Origin: Anaerolineaceae bacterium oral taxon 439
Lineage (GTDB): Bacteria; Chloroflexota; Anaerolineae; Anaerolineales; Anaerolineaceae
Length of the DNA stretch: 64,000 bases
Assembly (NCBI GenBank): GCA_001717545.1
Contig: CP017039.1
Span: forward strand, 434,001 to 498,000
Reading direction: 5' to 3'
In this document: positions 33,347 through 42,933 of the stretch, in pieces
Layout of the letters: each line of letters starts with the position of its first letter
Numbering within the stretch: the stretch's first letter is position 1
Position numbers and translations under genes: made by a program
Notes under the pieces: model-generated
Databases searched by the model: none
The model's input: the letters and a program-made list of their open reading frames with translations, nothing else
Told to the model about the DNA's origin: nothing

Positions 33347-34648
33347 ATGAACCAACCCTTTCATATTACCGTGATCGGTCAGGGATACGTCGGACTGCCG
33401 CTGTCGCTGAGTTTTGCAATGAACGGCGCGGCGGTGATCGGCGTTGACGCGAATGAGAAAATTGCCGCGGACTTGAAACGCGGACGGACGGCGCAAACGG
33501 AAGCGTTCAACGGTCGGACGATTCGCGAAATCCTTCGGGAAGAGAGCGAGCGCGGAACGTACCGGGTAACGACGGACGGAGCCTCCGCGGTTCGCGAATC
33601 GAACGTGATCGTCCTGACGGTCGGACTTCCGGTCGATTCCTCCGGCGCGCCGGATTACAGCGCTTTTGAAAGCGCCTGCGCCGTGATCGGCGGGAATCTT
33701 CGCCGCGGCTCGCTGGTCCTGATTCGAAGCACGGTCGTTCCCGGAACGACGGAAGCTTATTGCAGGCCGATTTTCGAACGGCTTTCGGGACTGCGCGCCG
33801 GAGAAGGATTTTATCTGGCCTACGTTCCCGAACGGATCGCCGAGGGGAAGGCGTTCGAGGAATTCCGGACGATGCCGACGCTGATCGGCGCGGCGGACGA
33901 AGCGTCCCGACGTTTCGCCGAGGCGGTTATCCGCGTCAACAGTACGGCGGAAATCATCCATTCCCCGTCCATTATCGCAGTCGAGACGGCGAAGGTGCTG
34001 GAAAATCTTCAGCGCGACGCGAATATCGCGATCGTCCAGGAATTCGCGCGTTTCGCAGAAACGGCGGGGATCGATACCTTCGAGGTTATCCGCCTCGCGA
34101 ATTCGCATCCGCGCGTTCAGCTGCTCTCCCCGGGACCGGGCGTCGGCGGTTACTGTATTCCGAACGCATTCTATTACCTGAACGCGAAAGCCCGGGTGCT
34201 GGGCCTGGAACTGCCGCTGCTGTCGTTAGCGAGGCAACAGAATCAATCCATGCCGGAGGTGATCGTTGACAAGACGGCGGCGCTCCTGAGCGCGGTCGGA
34301 AAATCGCTGGAAGGCGCGCGCGTCGCCGTGATTGGGCTGGCGATGAAGGACCAGTCGCCCGACGACCGGCTCAGCCCTGCGGTTGCGATCTGCGAAGCTG
34401 CGATCCGGCGCGGCGCGGAGGTCTCGGCTTACGATCCGAACGTCGCGTCGGCGTATCCGTTCAAGGCCGGAACGCTGAAAGAAGCCTGCGCCGGGGCGGA
34501 CGCGCTGCTCGTCCTGAATACGATCGCGCCGGAGTTCGATCCGTTATCCGAAGCGGACGCGCTTCGGGAGAACGTCGTCGTTCTCGATACGCGCGCCAAC
34601 GTAGACGCGGCGAGGCTTCCGAAATCGGCGCTGTACTGGAAGATCTGA
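33347..34648 (+). CDS. Nucleotide-sugar dehydrogenase (UDP-sugar 6-dehydrogenase, WecC/Ugd type)
   Basis: 433 residues; GGAGGAAAG precedes the ATG. The NAD-binding Rossmann motif is GQGYVGLPLS (9-18); the central helix carries ETAKVLENLQRDANIAIVQEFA and the catalytic Cys270 lies in GVGGYCIPN. The C-terminal UDP-binding domain has IGLAMKDQSPDDRLSPA. The spacing and the PNAFYYL continuation resemble UDP-N-acetyl-mannosaminuronate or UDP-N-acetylglucosamine dehydrogenases more than UDP-glucose dehydrogenase. It makes uronic acid sugar nucleotides for surface polysaccharide. Confidence 0.88.
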   Translation: MNQPFHITVIGQGYVGLPLSLSFAMNGAAVIGVDANEKIAADLKRGRTAQTEAFNGRTIREILREESERGTYRVTTDGASAVRESNVIVLTVGLPVDSSGAPDYSAFESACAVIGGNLRRGSLVLIRSTVVPGTTEAYCRPIFERLSGLRAGEGFYLAYVPERIAEGKAFEEFRTMPTLIGAADEASRRFAEAVIRVNSTAEIIHSPSIIAVETAKVLENLQRDANIAIVQEFARFAETAGIDTFEVIRLANSHPRVQLLSPGPGVGGYCIPNAFYYLNAKARVLGLELPLLSLARQQNQSMPEVIVDKTAALLSAVGKSLEGARVAVIGLAMKDQSPDDRLSPAVAICEAAIRRGAEVSAYDPNVASAYPFKAGTLKEACAGADALLVLNTIAPEFDPLSEADALRENVVVLDTRANVDAARLPKSALYWKI

Positions 34649-34662
34649 GCGGACGGCGCGGC

Positions 34663-35526
34663 ATGACGCAGCAGCAGGGCGCCGAAGCGATTTTACATGA
34701 CGCGTTTTCTTCGGAACCGGCGGGGAACCGGCCGGAACGGAGCCGCGAGGTCAGGGTCCGGAAGGATTTTTCTGAGGCGGATCAGGCGCTTCATCTGGCG
34801 GTATCGTTGGGGACGATGCTGCTCGTTAACGGCGCGGAGATTAATCGGGTTGAGGATTCGATGCGCCGCGTTTTAGCCGCCTATGGTGCGATCGAACCGG
34901 AGGTCTTCACGATCTCCTCCTGTATTATCGTTTCAGTTTTGCAGGAGGGAGGGCAGGCGACGACGCGGCTCAAACGGATTACGTCACGTTCGACCGACAT
35001 GGAGAAGTTCGCGCGGCTGAACGCGCTCAGCCGCCGGCTCGTTCGCGAGAAACCTCCCTACGAGGAGGCGATCGCCGCGCTGAACGAAATCCTGAAAACG
35101 CCGGCGTACCCGCCGTTTGTCAGCGTCTTCGGCTTTTTTATCGCCGCCGGAATGTTCACGATGCTGTTCGGCGGCGCGTGGCGGGACGGTCTTTTTTCCG
35201 GTTTCTGCGCGCTGACCGCATGGTTCGTCGTTTTTGTCGCGATGCGGCTGCAGCTGCATCCGTTCTTACGCAATATTGTTGTATCCGGACTGTCGGCTTT
35301 TTTAGCCGGCGCGTTTCATCACGTTTTCCCGGACGCGAAGATGGACCTGATTATTATCGGAACGTTCATGCTTCAGGTACCGGGCGTCCTGATGACGAAT
35401 GGGGTCCGCGATATCTTATCGGGCGATTATATCGCCGGGTTCTTGTCGCTGATGGAAGCCGGAATGGTCGCGATCGCGATGGCGATCGGAGCAGCGTTTG
35501 GCCTGTCGCTGGTTGGGTACCTGTAG
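34663..35526 (+). CDS. Threonine/serine exporter, large (ThrE N-terminal, YjjP-like) subunit
   Basis: 287 residues. After a hydrophilic N-terminus comes the ThrE cytosolic motif region (LAVSLGTMLLVNGAEINRVEDSMRR) with the characteristic GAEInRVEd sequence, then about five membrane helices. Together with the next gene it makes a split ThrE-type exporter, as YjjP and YjjB do in E. coli, moving threonine, serine or small organic acids out of the cell. It starts 14 bases after the nucleotide-sugar dehydrogenase and 37 bases before its partner. Confidence 0.85.
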   Translation: MTQQQGAEAILHDAFSSEPAGNRPERSREVRVRKDFSEADQALHLAVSLGTMLLVNGAEINRVEDSMRRVLAAYGAIEPEVFTISSCIIVSVLQEGGQATTRLKRITSRSTDMEKFARLNALSRRLVREKPPYEEAIAALNEILKTPAYPPFVSVFGFFIAAGMFTMLFGGAWRDGLFSGFCALTAWFVVFVAMRLQLHPFLRNIVVSGLSAFLAGAFHHVFPDAKMDLIIIGTFMLQVPGVLMTNGVRDILSGDYIAGFLSLMEAGMVAIAMAIGAAFGLSLVGYL

Positions 35527-35563
35527 ACCGGCGTTGGAGCGAAAGGAATAAAGGACGGGCGGT

Positions 35564-36082
35564 ATGACGGGAATCTGGGAAGGAATGCTGTACGCGTACG
35601 CCGCCTGCTTTTCGTTTGCTCTGCTGTATAACCTGCGCGGGCGGCGGCTTTTTCTGACGACGCTTGGGAGCGCGTTCAGCTGGGGGCTGTACCTGCTCCT
35701 TGAAGATCGGATTCATCCGCTGATCCTGACGTTCCTTTGCATGACGGTCGTCGCGACCTACGCGGAAATTATGGCGGTCGTCGATAAATGCCCGATGACG
35801 GTGTACCTGATCGTCGGTTTTTTGCCGTTCGTTCCCGGAGCCGGACTGTATTACACGATGAAATATCTGGTCGACGGGGATATTCCGGCGTTCTTTTCCA
35901 AAGGGCTGCACACGCTGGGAACGGCGCTGGCGATGGGGGTTGCCGTTGCCGTCGTGCTGTACGGGTTTAACACGATCCAGCGGATCAAACGCTTCGCTGC
36001 GGACCTGAAAGAAAGATCCGGCCTGCGGAAAGCCGAAAAAAGCGGCGCGGTTAAGTCAGGAAAATCCGGATCAGCGCGATAA
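35564..36082 (+). CDS. Threonine/serine exporter, small (YjjB-like) subunit
   Basis: 172 residues, four to five membrane helices, ThrE_2-type: ATYAEIMAVVDKCPMTVYLIVGFLPFVPGAGLYY is the diagnostic stretch, with GLYYTMKYLVDGD following. It completes the transporter with the YjjP-like protein just upstream. Its last 32 bases overlap the end of the convergent TraX-like gene on the other strand. The C-terminus is Lys/Ser-rich. Confidence 0.85.
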   Translation: MTGIWEGMLYAYAACFSFALLYNLRGRRLFLTTLGSAFSWGLYLLLEDRIHPLILTFLCMTVVATYAEIMAVVDKCPMTVYLIVGFLPFVPGAGLYYTMKYLVDGDIPAFFSKGLHTLGTALAMGVAVAVVLYGFNTIQRIKRFAADLKERSGLRKAEKSGAVKSGKSGSAR

Positions 36083-36824
36083 TCGTCAAATGCGCCGGGT
36101 AGAAAATATAAAAGAACCATTTCGGAAAATGTCCGCGCTTTCCAGCTTCGCCGTTGTAGAAAAGGAGCAGGAAAAACGGGATCAGGTACCCGAGCGAATC
36201 GTATTCTCCGTAAATGAAAGCCTCAACGTCGAAAAAGCCCAGATAAAAGAGGCTCCAGAACGGATCCAGGAAATAGTCGGCTATGTTGAAGCTGAAGACG
36301 GCAAAGATCAGGTACCCGGCGAGCTGATTCTTTCGGTTCCCGTAAAAGAAATCCAGTATCAGCATCATCGGAACGCAGAAGCTTCCGCCGTCCATGGGCA
36401 CCGTCAGGATCATCAGCGCCAGAATTACGGCGATTTTCAGCCAGAGGCTGCGGATCGTCCGCGCGGCGTGAACCGCGACGACGCCGAAGAAGATCGTGAA
36501 AATAACGTTCAGCCGCAGCGCCCTGAACGTATCGCTGAACCCGTACATGAAGGGCAGGTAGCTGATCAGCGCGAAAACGAAAAGCCGGGTCAGGTATTTT
36601 TTCAGGTCCCTTGTATGATGGTACCCTTCGACCGCGGCGAAAAACATGATCGGCGCGGTGGTCCGGCCGATTCCGTCCAGAACCCTGTATAGCGTCGTCG
36701 AATCGTCGAGAAACGCGACTGCGGCGTGATCGATGACCATGGCGGCGATCGCGATGTATTTCAGCGCGTTGAGCGAAAGCCCCTTTTTCTGCGTTTCCTG
36801 GATCAGGATTGTTTCGCTGTTCAT
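36051..36824 (-). CDS. TraX-family integral membrane protein
   Basis: 257 residues with about eight membrane helices. The N-terminal signature LSLNALKYIAIAAMVIDHAA with GRTTAPIMFFAAVEGYHHTRD matches the TraX family (first known for acetylating F-pilin; many chromosomal homologues have no link to conjugation and belong to the wider acyltransferase-3-like group). Nothing around it points to conjugation, so acylation of a surface glycan is an equally likely role. A minus-strand TATAAT lies about 46 bases upstream (36870-36875). Confidence 0.75.
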   Translation of the reverse strand: MNSETILIQETQKKGLSLNALKYIAIAAMVIDHAAVAFLDDSTTLYRVLDGIGRTTAPIMFFAAVEGYHHTRDLKKYLTRLFVFALISYLPFMYGFSDTFRALRLNVIFTIFFGVVAVHAARTIRSLWLKIAVILALMILTVPMDGGSFCVPMMLILDFFYGNRKNQLAGYLIFAVFSFNIADYFLDPFWSLFYLGFFDVEAFIYGEYDSLGYLIPFFLLLFYNGEAGKRGHFPKWFFYIFYPAHLTIIALIRIFLT

Positions 36825-36869
36825 GTCCGGTTCTGCACTCCCTGCTTCCGCCTGTGTCGGCGAATGAGG

Positions 36870-36875
36870 ATTATA
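36870..36875 (-). promoter_or_regulatory. -10 box of the TraX-like gene
   Basis: TATAAT with GGG upstream on the minus strand, 45 bases ahead of the ATG at 36824. Confidence 0.45.
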
Positions 36876-37093
36876 CCCGTTCTTATCGGAGGACCGGCGC
36901 CGGACGCGCAGCGGCGGCGTTAATGTATTTCTAACGCATGTTCAGGATAAAGTTTGACGCGGCTTTGGTAGAATAAATTCGGAATGAAAAGATTAAACGG
37001 GCGGCTTTCGCCTGTTTGTCCGGACAGGGCCGCATGGCCGGCTGCCCGGAACGGTACCTGGACCCGATCCGCCGCGGCGCGAAAGGGACTTCA

Positions 37094-37111
37094 TTATGAG
37101 AGAAAGACGTT
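37094..37111 (+). other. Five-codon minigene (M-R-E-R-R-stop) directly before clpC
   Basis: ATG-AGA-GAA-AGA-CGT-TAG ends three bases before the clpC ATG at 37115. It has a better Shine-Dalgarno (AAAGGGAC) than clpC itself, and three of its five codons encode Arg. It may be a leader peptide coupling or limiting clpC translation. The rest of the 36825-37114 gap carries the TraX promoter and no gene. Confidence 0.35.
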
Positions 37112-37114
37112 AGC

Positions 37115-39634
37115 ATGAGCGGAATTCATCAATTCACTGAACGGGCGCAGCGCGTTTTAAGTTACGCGACCCGCGAGGCGGCGAACGCGAAGGCGCCGAT
37201 GATCGGCACGGAGCATTTGCTGGCCGGGCTGCTGCTCGTTGAGGATTCGACGGCGGGAACAGTTCTCGCCGACCTGAATATCACGATCGACGCGGTGCGC
37301 GAATGGTTCCCGAAGGTTCGGGAGCTGGACGCGATGCATCGCATGGAAGAATTTGCAGGAGAGGACGGAAAGCTTTCGCTCGCGGTTCAGAACGTACTGC
37401 GTCGGGCGATTATGCTTTGCGGAAGCGCGAACGAAAAACAGGTTTCGACCGAATTCCTCCTGAAAGCGCTTCTCCAGAGTCCGGAATCGCACGCGATCCG
37501 GATCTGCGAACGGCTGGGGGTCCGCGCGAATCAGATTCGCCTCCATCTTGACCGTATTTTACGCGAGGGCGAACGGCCGAAACGAGCGGCCGCGCCGGTC
37601 GAAACGGCCGCGTCGGTTCATCCCGCCCGTCCACAGGGCCGGGCGAGTGAACGGAAAAAGGGCGATTCGCCGCTGATCGACCAGCTGTCCGTCGATCTGA
37701 CCGCGAAGGCGGCGGCGGGAAAACTCGACCCGGTCGTCGGCCGAAAGACCGAGATCGAGCGCCTGATTCAGATTTTAGCGCGGCGGACGAAGAATAATCC
37801 GGCGCTGATCGGCGAACCGGGCGTCGGAAAGACGGCGATTGTCGAAGGCCTTGCGCAGGCAATTATCCAGGGCCTCGTCCCAGCGCAGCTGCTGAATAAG
37901 CGCGTTCTCCAGCTTGACGTTGGATCGATGGTCGCGGGAACGATGTACCGCGGGCAGTTTGAAGAACGGATGAAGCGCGTGATCGAGGAGCTGAAGACGA
38001 CGGAAGCGATCCTGTTTATCGACGAAGTGCATATGCTCGTCGGGGCGGGCTCGTCGGGTTCCGCGGTCGACGCGGCGAATATCCTGAAACCCGCGCTTTC
38101 GCGCGGCGAGATTCAGATTATCGGGGCGACGACAACGAACGAATATCGAAAGAATATTGAAAATGACGCGGCGCTCGAACGGCGTTTCCAGCCGATTCAG
38201 GTTTCCGAACCGACGCCGGAAGAAGCGGTTGAAATTCTGAAAGGGCTGCGGACCCGTTACGAGGATCATCACCAGCTCCTGATCAGCGACGCGGCGGTTG
38301 AGGCGGCTGTGAAGCTGTCGGTTCGCTACGTTTCGGATCGGTTCCTTCCGGATAAGGCGATCGACCTGATCGACGAAGCCGCTTCGCGCGTTCGTTTATA
38401 TAAGAATCCGGCGGCGGCGCGTTCGAATGATCTGATTTCGATGCTCCGCGATACGCGGAAACAGATTCACCTTGTCAGCGAAAAAGGCGGAAGCGAGAAT
38501 TTGACTTCTCTTCGTGAAACCGAACGTCAGCTTGAAGCGGATATCGTCGAGCTGAACCGGACCTGGGACCGGGCGGAAGCGCCGGAGCTCAGCGCCGAAG
38601 ATATCGCTGAGGTGATTTCAATGTGGACCGGGATTCCGCTGACGCAGCTCGCCGAAAGCGAATCCGACCGGCTGCTGCAGATGGACAGCGAGCTGAAAAA
38701 GATGATCATCGGTCAGGACGAGGCGATTAACGCGATTTCCTCCGCGGTTCGCCGTTCGCGTTCCGGGCTGAAGGATCCGAACCGGCCGATCGGCTCGTTC
38801 ATGTTCTTAGGCCCGACGGGAGTTGGGAAGACCGAGCTGACGAAGGCGCTGGCGAAGTACATGTTTGGGAGCGAGGAAGCGCTGATTCAGATCGACATGT
38901 CGGAGTTCATGGAGCGGCACGCGACTTCGCGGCTGACCGGGGCGCCTCCGGGATACGTCGGGTTTGACGACGCCGGTCAGCTCACCGAGGCGGTCCGCCG
39001 CCGTCCCTATTCGATCGTCGTTTTCGACGAGCTCGACAAGGCGCATCCGGAGGTTCAGAATATCCTGCTCCAGATCATGGAAGAAGGGCGCCTTACCGAC
39101 GCGCATGGGAAGAAGGTTGATTTCCGCAACACGATCATTGTCATGACGTCGAACGTCGGCGCGGAGCTTATCCGGCGGCAAACGTCGTTCGGGTTTACGC
39201 TGGATTCGGACGCGGCGGACGGGGAAACGGGGAATTATGAGGAGATGCGGCGGAAGCTTCTGGACCAGCTGAAAAAAGCGTTCCGTCCCGAATTTATCAA
39301 CCGCCTCGATAACGTTATCGTCTTCCGAACGCTTTCGATGGAAGACATGCGCCGGATTACCGAGATGGAGATCGAGAAGCTGAACCTGCGGCTCGCGGAT
39401 CAGGGGCTGCGCCTGATCGTCAGTCCGGAAGTTGTTGAAAAGCTGACGCGCGAGGGGTATGATCCGGAGATGGGCGCGCGTCCGATCCGCCGCGTTATCC
39501 AGCGAGAGGTTGAGGACAAGCTGGCGGACGCGCTGCTGGCGAACGGTTATCCGGCGGGAACCGAGCTGTATTTTACGTTGGACGACGCGGAAAACCTGGT
39601 TATCCTTCCCGGTCTTCCTGAACCGGTTCTCTGA
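37115..39634 (+). CDS. clpC: ClpC-type Clp protease ATPase
   Basis: 839 residues. Clp_N double repeat (about 1-150; FTERAQRVLSYATREAANAK), first AAA+ domain with Walker A GEPGVGKTAIVEG and Walker B LFIDEVHMLVGAG, a short coiled middle region without a clear UVR motif, and second AAA+ domain with GPTGVGKTELTK and VVFDELDKAHP. The SFGF tripeptide region after QTS matches the ClpP-docking loop, so it likely feeds ClpP; no clpP lies in the window. It unfolds damaged or tagged cytoplasmic proteins. Monocistronic; a long GC-rich hairpin follows at 39644-39679. Confidence 0.92.
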   Translation: MSGIHQFTERAQRVLSYATREAANAKAPMIGTEHLLAGLLLVEDSTAGTVLADLNITIDAVREWFPKVRELDAMHRMEEFAGEDGKLSLAVQNVLRRAIMLCGSANEKQVSTEFLLKALLQSPESHAIRICERLGVRANQIRLHLDRILREGERPKRAAAPVETAASVHPARPQGRASERKKGDSPLIDQLSVDLTAKAAAGKLDPVVGRKTEIERLIQILARRTKNNPALIGEPGVGKTAIVEGLAQAIIQGLVPAQLLNKRVLQLDVGSMVAGTMYRGQFEERMKRVIEELKTTEAILFIDEVHMLVGAGSSGSAVDAANILKPALSRGEIQIIGATTTNEYRKNIENDAALERRFQPIQVSEPTPEEAVEILKGLRTRYEDHHQLLISDAAVEAAVKLSVRYVSDRFLPDKAIDLIDEAASRVRLYKNPAAARSNDLISMLRDTRKQIHLVSEKGGSENLTSLRETERQLEADIVELNRTWDRAEAPELSAEDIAEVISMWTGIPLTQLAESESDRLLQMDSELKKMIIGQDEAINAISSAVRRSRSGLKDPNRPIGSFMFLGPTGVGKTELTKALAKYMFGSEEALIQIDMSEFMERHATSRLTGAPPGYVGFDDAGQLTEAVRRRPYSIVVFDELDKAHPEVQNILLQIMEEGRLTDAHGKKVDFRNTIIVMTSNVGAELIRRQTSFGFTLDSDAADGETGNYEEMRRKLLDQLKKAFRPEFINRLDNVIVFRTLSMEDMRRITEMEIEKLNLRLADQGLRLIVSPEVVEKLTREGYDPEMGARPIRRVIQREVEDKLADALLANGYPAGTELYFTLDDAENLVILPGLPEPVL

Positions 39635-39643
39635 GAAAAGCTG

Positions 39644-39679
39644 GAAGGCGCGCTTCAGAATTGTTTGAAGCGCGCCTTC
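39644..39679. terminator. Perfect 14-bp hairpin after clpC
   Basis: GAAGGCGCGCTTCA pairs exactly with TGAAGCGCGCCTTC around an eight-base loop, nine bases after the clpC stop. No T-run follows, so it may act as a Rho-assisted terminator or 3' stabiliser. Confidence 0.6.
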
Positions 39680-39838
39680 GGTAACGGGAAGATTTCCTTC
39701 CTGGCCCCCTTCCTTTTTCTGAAAAGGGCGAAAAGCCTTTACAACTGCCTGAATCCCTACTAAAATTGAAGAGCTGTTAAAAATTTTATAGTTAATGAAC
39801 GTGCGGCAGCAGATCACCGAGAAAAAAAGGAAAAAAGC

Positions 39839-41905
39839 ATGAAAGAATATGAATCCAAAGATATTCGCAACGTCGCGCTCATCTCGCACAGCAGTTCGGG
39901 AAAGACGATTTTAACGGAAGCGATGCTGAAATTTACCGGCGCGATTTCGCGTCTTGGCCGGGTCGAGGACGGAACGACGGTATCCGACTTTGACGACGAA
40001 GAAAAACGCCGGACGATCTCGCTTTACACTTCCGTTATTCCGGTGGAATTTGACCAGAAAAAGATCAATTTCTTAGATACTCCCGGCTATACGGATTTCG
40101 TCGGCGAGATGATTTCCGCGCTGAAGGTTTCGGACGCTGCGGTTATCCTTCTCGACGCTGTCTCCGGGACCGAAGTCGGGACCGAGATCGCCTGGAAAAA
40201 GGCGAATGAATTCGGACTTCCGCGGATGCTCCTTGTTTCGAAGATGAACCGTGAAAACGCCGATTTCGATAAAGCGATTCAATCTTTCCGCGCTTTTGCG
40301 AAAGACGCGCATCTGGTCAAGATGCAGATCCCCTGGGGGGAGCAGGCGAATATCCAGGGCGTCATCGATATTTTATCGATGAAGGCCTATGGAAAGGATA
40401 ATAAACCGGTCGATATTCCGGAAGCGTACCGCGCTGAGGCGGAGACGCTGCGCGCCGAATTGATGGAAGCGGCGGCGGAAGGCGAAGACGCGTTAATGGA
40501 AAAATTTTTTGAAACGATGGAACTCAGCGACGACGAGATCCGCCGCGGTTTCGCGAGCGGGGTCAAGTCCGGCGCGCTGGTTCCGATTTTATGTTCGGCG
40601 GCGAACGAAGGCGTCGGCATCCTTCCGCTCCTCGACGCGATTCAGAACCTTTTCCCGACTCCGCTCGAAGCGAAGCCGGTTCTGGCGCTGAATAAGGACG
40701 ATCAGGAGATCTCCGTCGCGATTGGAGAAAAAGGTCCGCTTGTCGCTTATGTCTGGAAAACGACCGCCGACCCCTTCGTCGGGAAGCAGACGTTCCTTCG
40801 GGTGATCAACGGCAAGATGACGTCCGACGCCCGCGTCTGGAACTCGACGCGCTCGTTTGAAGAGCGTTACGGGAATTTGATGATTCCCTGCGGGAAAGAG
40901 ATGGCCAATGTTAAGACCGTCTCGGCGGGGGATATCTGCGCTGTGGCGAAACTGACGGAAACGGTTACCGGGGATACGTTCTCGGATAAGGCGAATCCGC
41001 TCCGGATCCTTCCGCCGGCGTTCCCGAAGGCGCTTTTCCGCGTCAGCGTCCATCCGAAGACGCAGGCGGACTCGACCAAGATCAGCGCGACACTGACGCG
41101 CCTCTGCGAAGAGGATATGACGCTGCACTGGGCGAACGATCCGGATACGAAGGAAACGATCATGAGCGGCCTGGGCGATCAGCATATCGACGTCGTGATC
41201 CGCCGCGCCGAAGCGAAGTTCCAGGTTAACCTGCTGATCCGGGAGCCGAAAGTTTCCTACAAAGAAACGATCACCCGCGAAGGGCAGGCGATGTACCGGC
41301 ATAAGAAGCAGTCCGGCGGTTCGGGACAGTTCGGCGAGGTTCACCTGCGCATTAAGCCGAACCATGAAAGCGAATTCGAGCTCACGAACGATATTTTCGG
41401 CGGCGCGATTTCCGCGTCGTATATCCCGGCGATCGAGAAGGGGATCCGAAACGTCATGAAGGAAGGCGTTTTAGCCGGCTTCCCGATTCATAGTATTTCC
41501 GTTTCGGTTTACGACGGCAAGGAACATCCGGTCGACTCGAAGCCGATTGCCTTCGAAACGGCAGGGCGCGAAGCGTTCAAGCTGGCGTTCGCCGAAGCCG
41601 GCCCGGTTCTCGAAGAGCCGATCTGCATGGCGAAGATCGTCGTTCCCGAGGACAACATGGGCGATATTATCGGCGACCTGAATACGCGCCGCGCCCGGAT
41701 CATGGGAATGGACACGGATCACGGCGAATCGACGGTGACCGCGATGGTCCCGCTGGCGGAGATGATCCGGTACACGACGCAGCTGCGCTCGATGACCGGC
41801 GGTCGGGGAACGTTCGATCTCGAGATTCAGAACTACGAAGTCGTCCCGCCGCATATTACTCAGGAAGTTATCGCCGCGCGCGCGAAAGACAAGAAGGAAG
41901 AATAG
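39839..41905 (+). CDS. Elongation factor G-like GTPase (EF-G2 type)
   Basis: 688 residues with EF-G domain order, but with an atypical G1 motif: ISHSSSGKT (15-23) in place of the canonical AHIDAGKTT. G3 is DTPGYTDF (80-87), G4 is VSKMNREN rather than NKxD, and G5 is CSAAN. Domain IV (KQSGGSGQFGEVHLRI) and the C-terminal domain V are present. This is the EF-G paralogue seen in many bacteria (for example in Thermus), whose role in translation is not settled. A canonical fusA is not in the window. GGAAAAAAGC precedes the ATG. Confidence 0.85.
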   Translation: MKEYESKDIRNVALISHSSSGKTILTEAMLKFTGAISRLGRVEDGTTVSDFDDEEKRRTISLYTSVIPVEFDQKKINFLDTPGYTDFVGEMISALKVSDAAVILLDAVSGTEVGTEIAWKKANEFGLPRMLLVSKMNRENADFDKAIQSFRAFAKDAHLVKMQIPWGEQANIQGVIDILSMKAYGKDNKPVDIPEAYRAEAETLRAELMEAAAEGEDALMEKFFETMELSDDEIRRGFASGVKSGALVPILCSAANEGVGILPLLDAIQNLFPTPLEAKPVLALNKDDQEISVAIGEKGPLVAYVWKTTADPFVGKQTFLRVINGKMTSDARVWNSTRSFEERYGNLMIPCGKEMANVKTVSAGDICAVAKLTETVTGDTFSDKANPLRILPPAFPKALFRVSVHPKTQADSTKISATLTRLCEEDMTLHWANDPDTKETIMSGLGDQHIDVVIRRAEAKFQVNLLIREPKVSYKETITREGQAMYRHKKQSGGSGQFGEVHLRIKPNHESEFELTNDIFGGAISASYIPAIEKGIRNVMKEGVLAGFPIHSISVSVYDGKEHPVDSKPIAFETAGREAFKLAFAEAGPVLEEPICMAKIVVPEDNMGDIIGDLNTRRARIMGMDTDHGESTVTAMVPLAEMIRYTTQLRSMTGGRGTFDLEIQNYEVVPPHITQEVIAARAKDKKEE

Positions 41906-41937
41906 TTTTCTTTCCTGCGGAAGACGATTGAACGAAC

Positions 41938-41961
41938 GGGGCGGCTGATTTGGGCCGCCCC
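41938..41961. terminator. GC-rich hairpin between convergent EF-G-like and ppk2 genes
   Basis: GGGGCGGC (41938-41945) pairs with GCCGCCCC (41954-41961). No T-run follows, but its position between two convergent genes suits a bidirectional terminator. Confidence 0.6.
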
Positions 41962-42048
41962 GCAAAATATCGCTGAAAGCCAGGCGCGGAAAATCTCCGG
42001 GAGACATCCTTTCTCTGATACGCGCCGGGTTCTTTTTTATTAATCCGA

Positions 42049-42900
42049 TTAATAAACTTCCGGAACGAACGTCTGGTCCGTCATCGGCGGGCGGACGTAC
42101 CCGGTATCTTTCTGGCGTGGGGGCAGGACGAGTTTTTCCGGCGTCAGGTCTTTATACGGGATCATGCTCAAAAGATGATGAATACAGTTCAGGCGCGCTT
42201 TCTTTTTATTATCCGCTAAGACGACGTACCAGGGCGAATTTTTCGTGTCGGTAAACTTGAACATTTCGTCTTTCGCGCGCGAATAATCGACCCAGCGCGA
42301 GCGCGCTTCAAGGTCCATCGGCGATAATTTCCAGCGGCGGGTCGGATCGTTGATCCGGTCCTGGAAACGGCGTTCCTGTTCGTTATCGGAAACGGAAAAC
42401 CAGTACTTGATCAGGATGATTCCCGAGCGGATCAGCATATTTTCAAATTCCGGGGTCGAGCGGTAAAACTCGGTGACCTGTTCGTCGGTGCAGTAGCCCA
42501 TGACGCGTTCGACGCCGGCGCGGTTATACCACGACCGATCCATCAGGACCATCTCGCCGGCGGAGGGCAGGTGCGCGACGTAGCGCTGATAGTACCATTG
42601 GGTCTTCTCTTTTTCGGTTGGGACCGGAAGCGCGACGACGCGAACGACGCGCGGGTTGAGCGTTTCGGTAATGCGCTTGATGACGCCGCCTTTCCCTGCG
42701 GCGTCTCGCCCTTCGAAGATGACGATCACGCGCAGACCCTTCTCCTTGATCCATCCCTGGAGCTTGACGAGTTCGATTTGCAGCTTGGCGAGTTCTTTTT
42801 CATATTCGCTGTTGGACAGCGGCGGGAGTTTATACGGCGAGCCTTCGTCGGCTTCATAATGCTTCTTCTGTTTCTTTTCCTCTTTGCTTTCTTTTCCCAT
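42049..42900 (-). CDS. ppk2: Polyphosphate kinase 2
   Basis: 283 residues, the class I single-domain size. It transfers phosphate between polyphosphate and nucleoside diphosphates in the cytoplasm. Walker A FEGRDAAGKGG (62-72), the downstream lid and Walker B region DRSWYNRAGVERVMG (121-135), and TRRWKLSPMDLEARSRW are all conserved. The N-terminus is highly charged (KESKEEKKQKK). AAGGAG lies about 15 bases before the ATG, within a leader that can fold into nested hairpins (42934-42970). Confidence 0.92.
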   Translation of the reverse strand: MGKESKEEKKQKKHYEADEGSPYKLPPLSNSEYEKELAKLQIELVKLQGWIKEKGLRVIVIFEGRDAAGKGGVIKRITETLNPRVVRVVALPVPTEKEKTQWYYQRYVAHLPSAGEMVLMDRSWYNRAGVERVMGYCTDEQVTEFYRSTPEFENMLIRSGIILIKYWFSVSDNEQERRFQDRINDPTRRWKLSPMDLEARSRWVDYSRAKDEMFKFTDTKNSPWYVVLADNKKKARLNCIHHLLSMIPYKDLTPEKLVLPPRQKDTGYVRPPMTDQTFVPEVY

Positions 42901-42933
42901 GATTTGCCTGCTTTCTCCTTGTGATGACTGAGG

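Noticed and set aside
36051-36824. Conjugation locus, suggested by the TraX-like protein
   Set aside because: No relaxase, coupling protein or type IV secretion gene is nearby; TraX homologues occur alone on many chromosomes.
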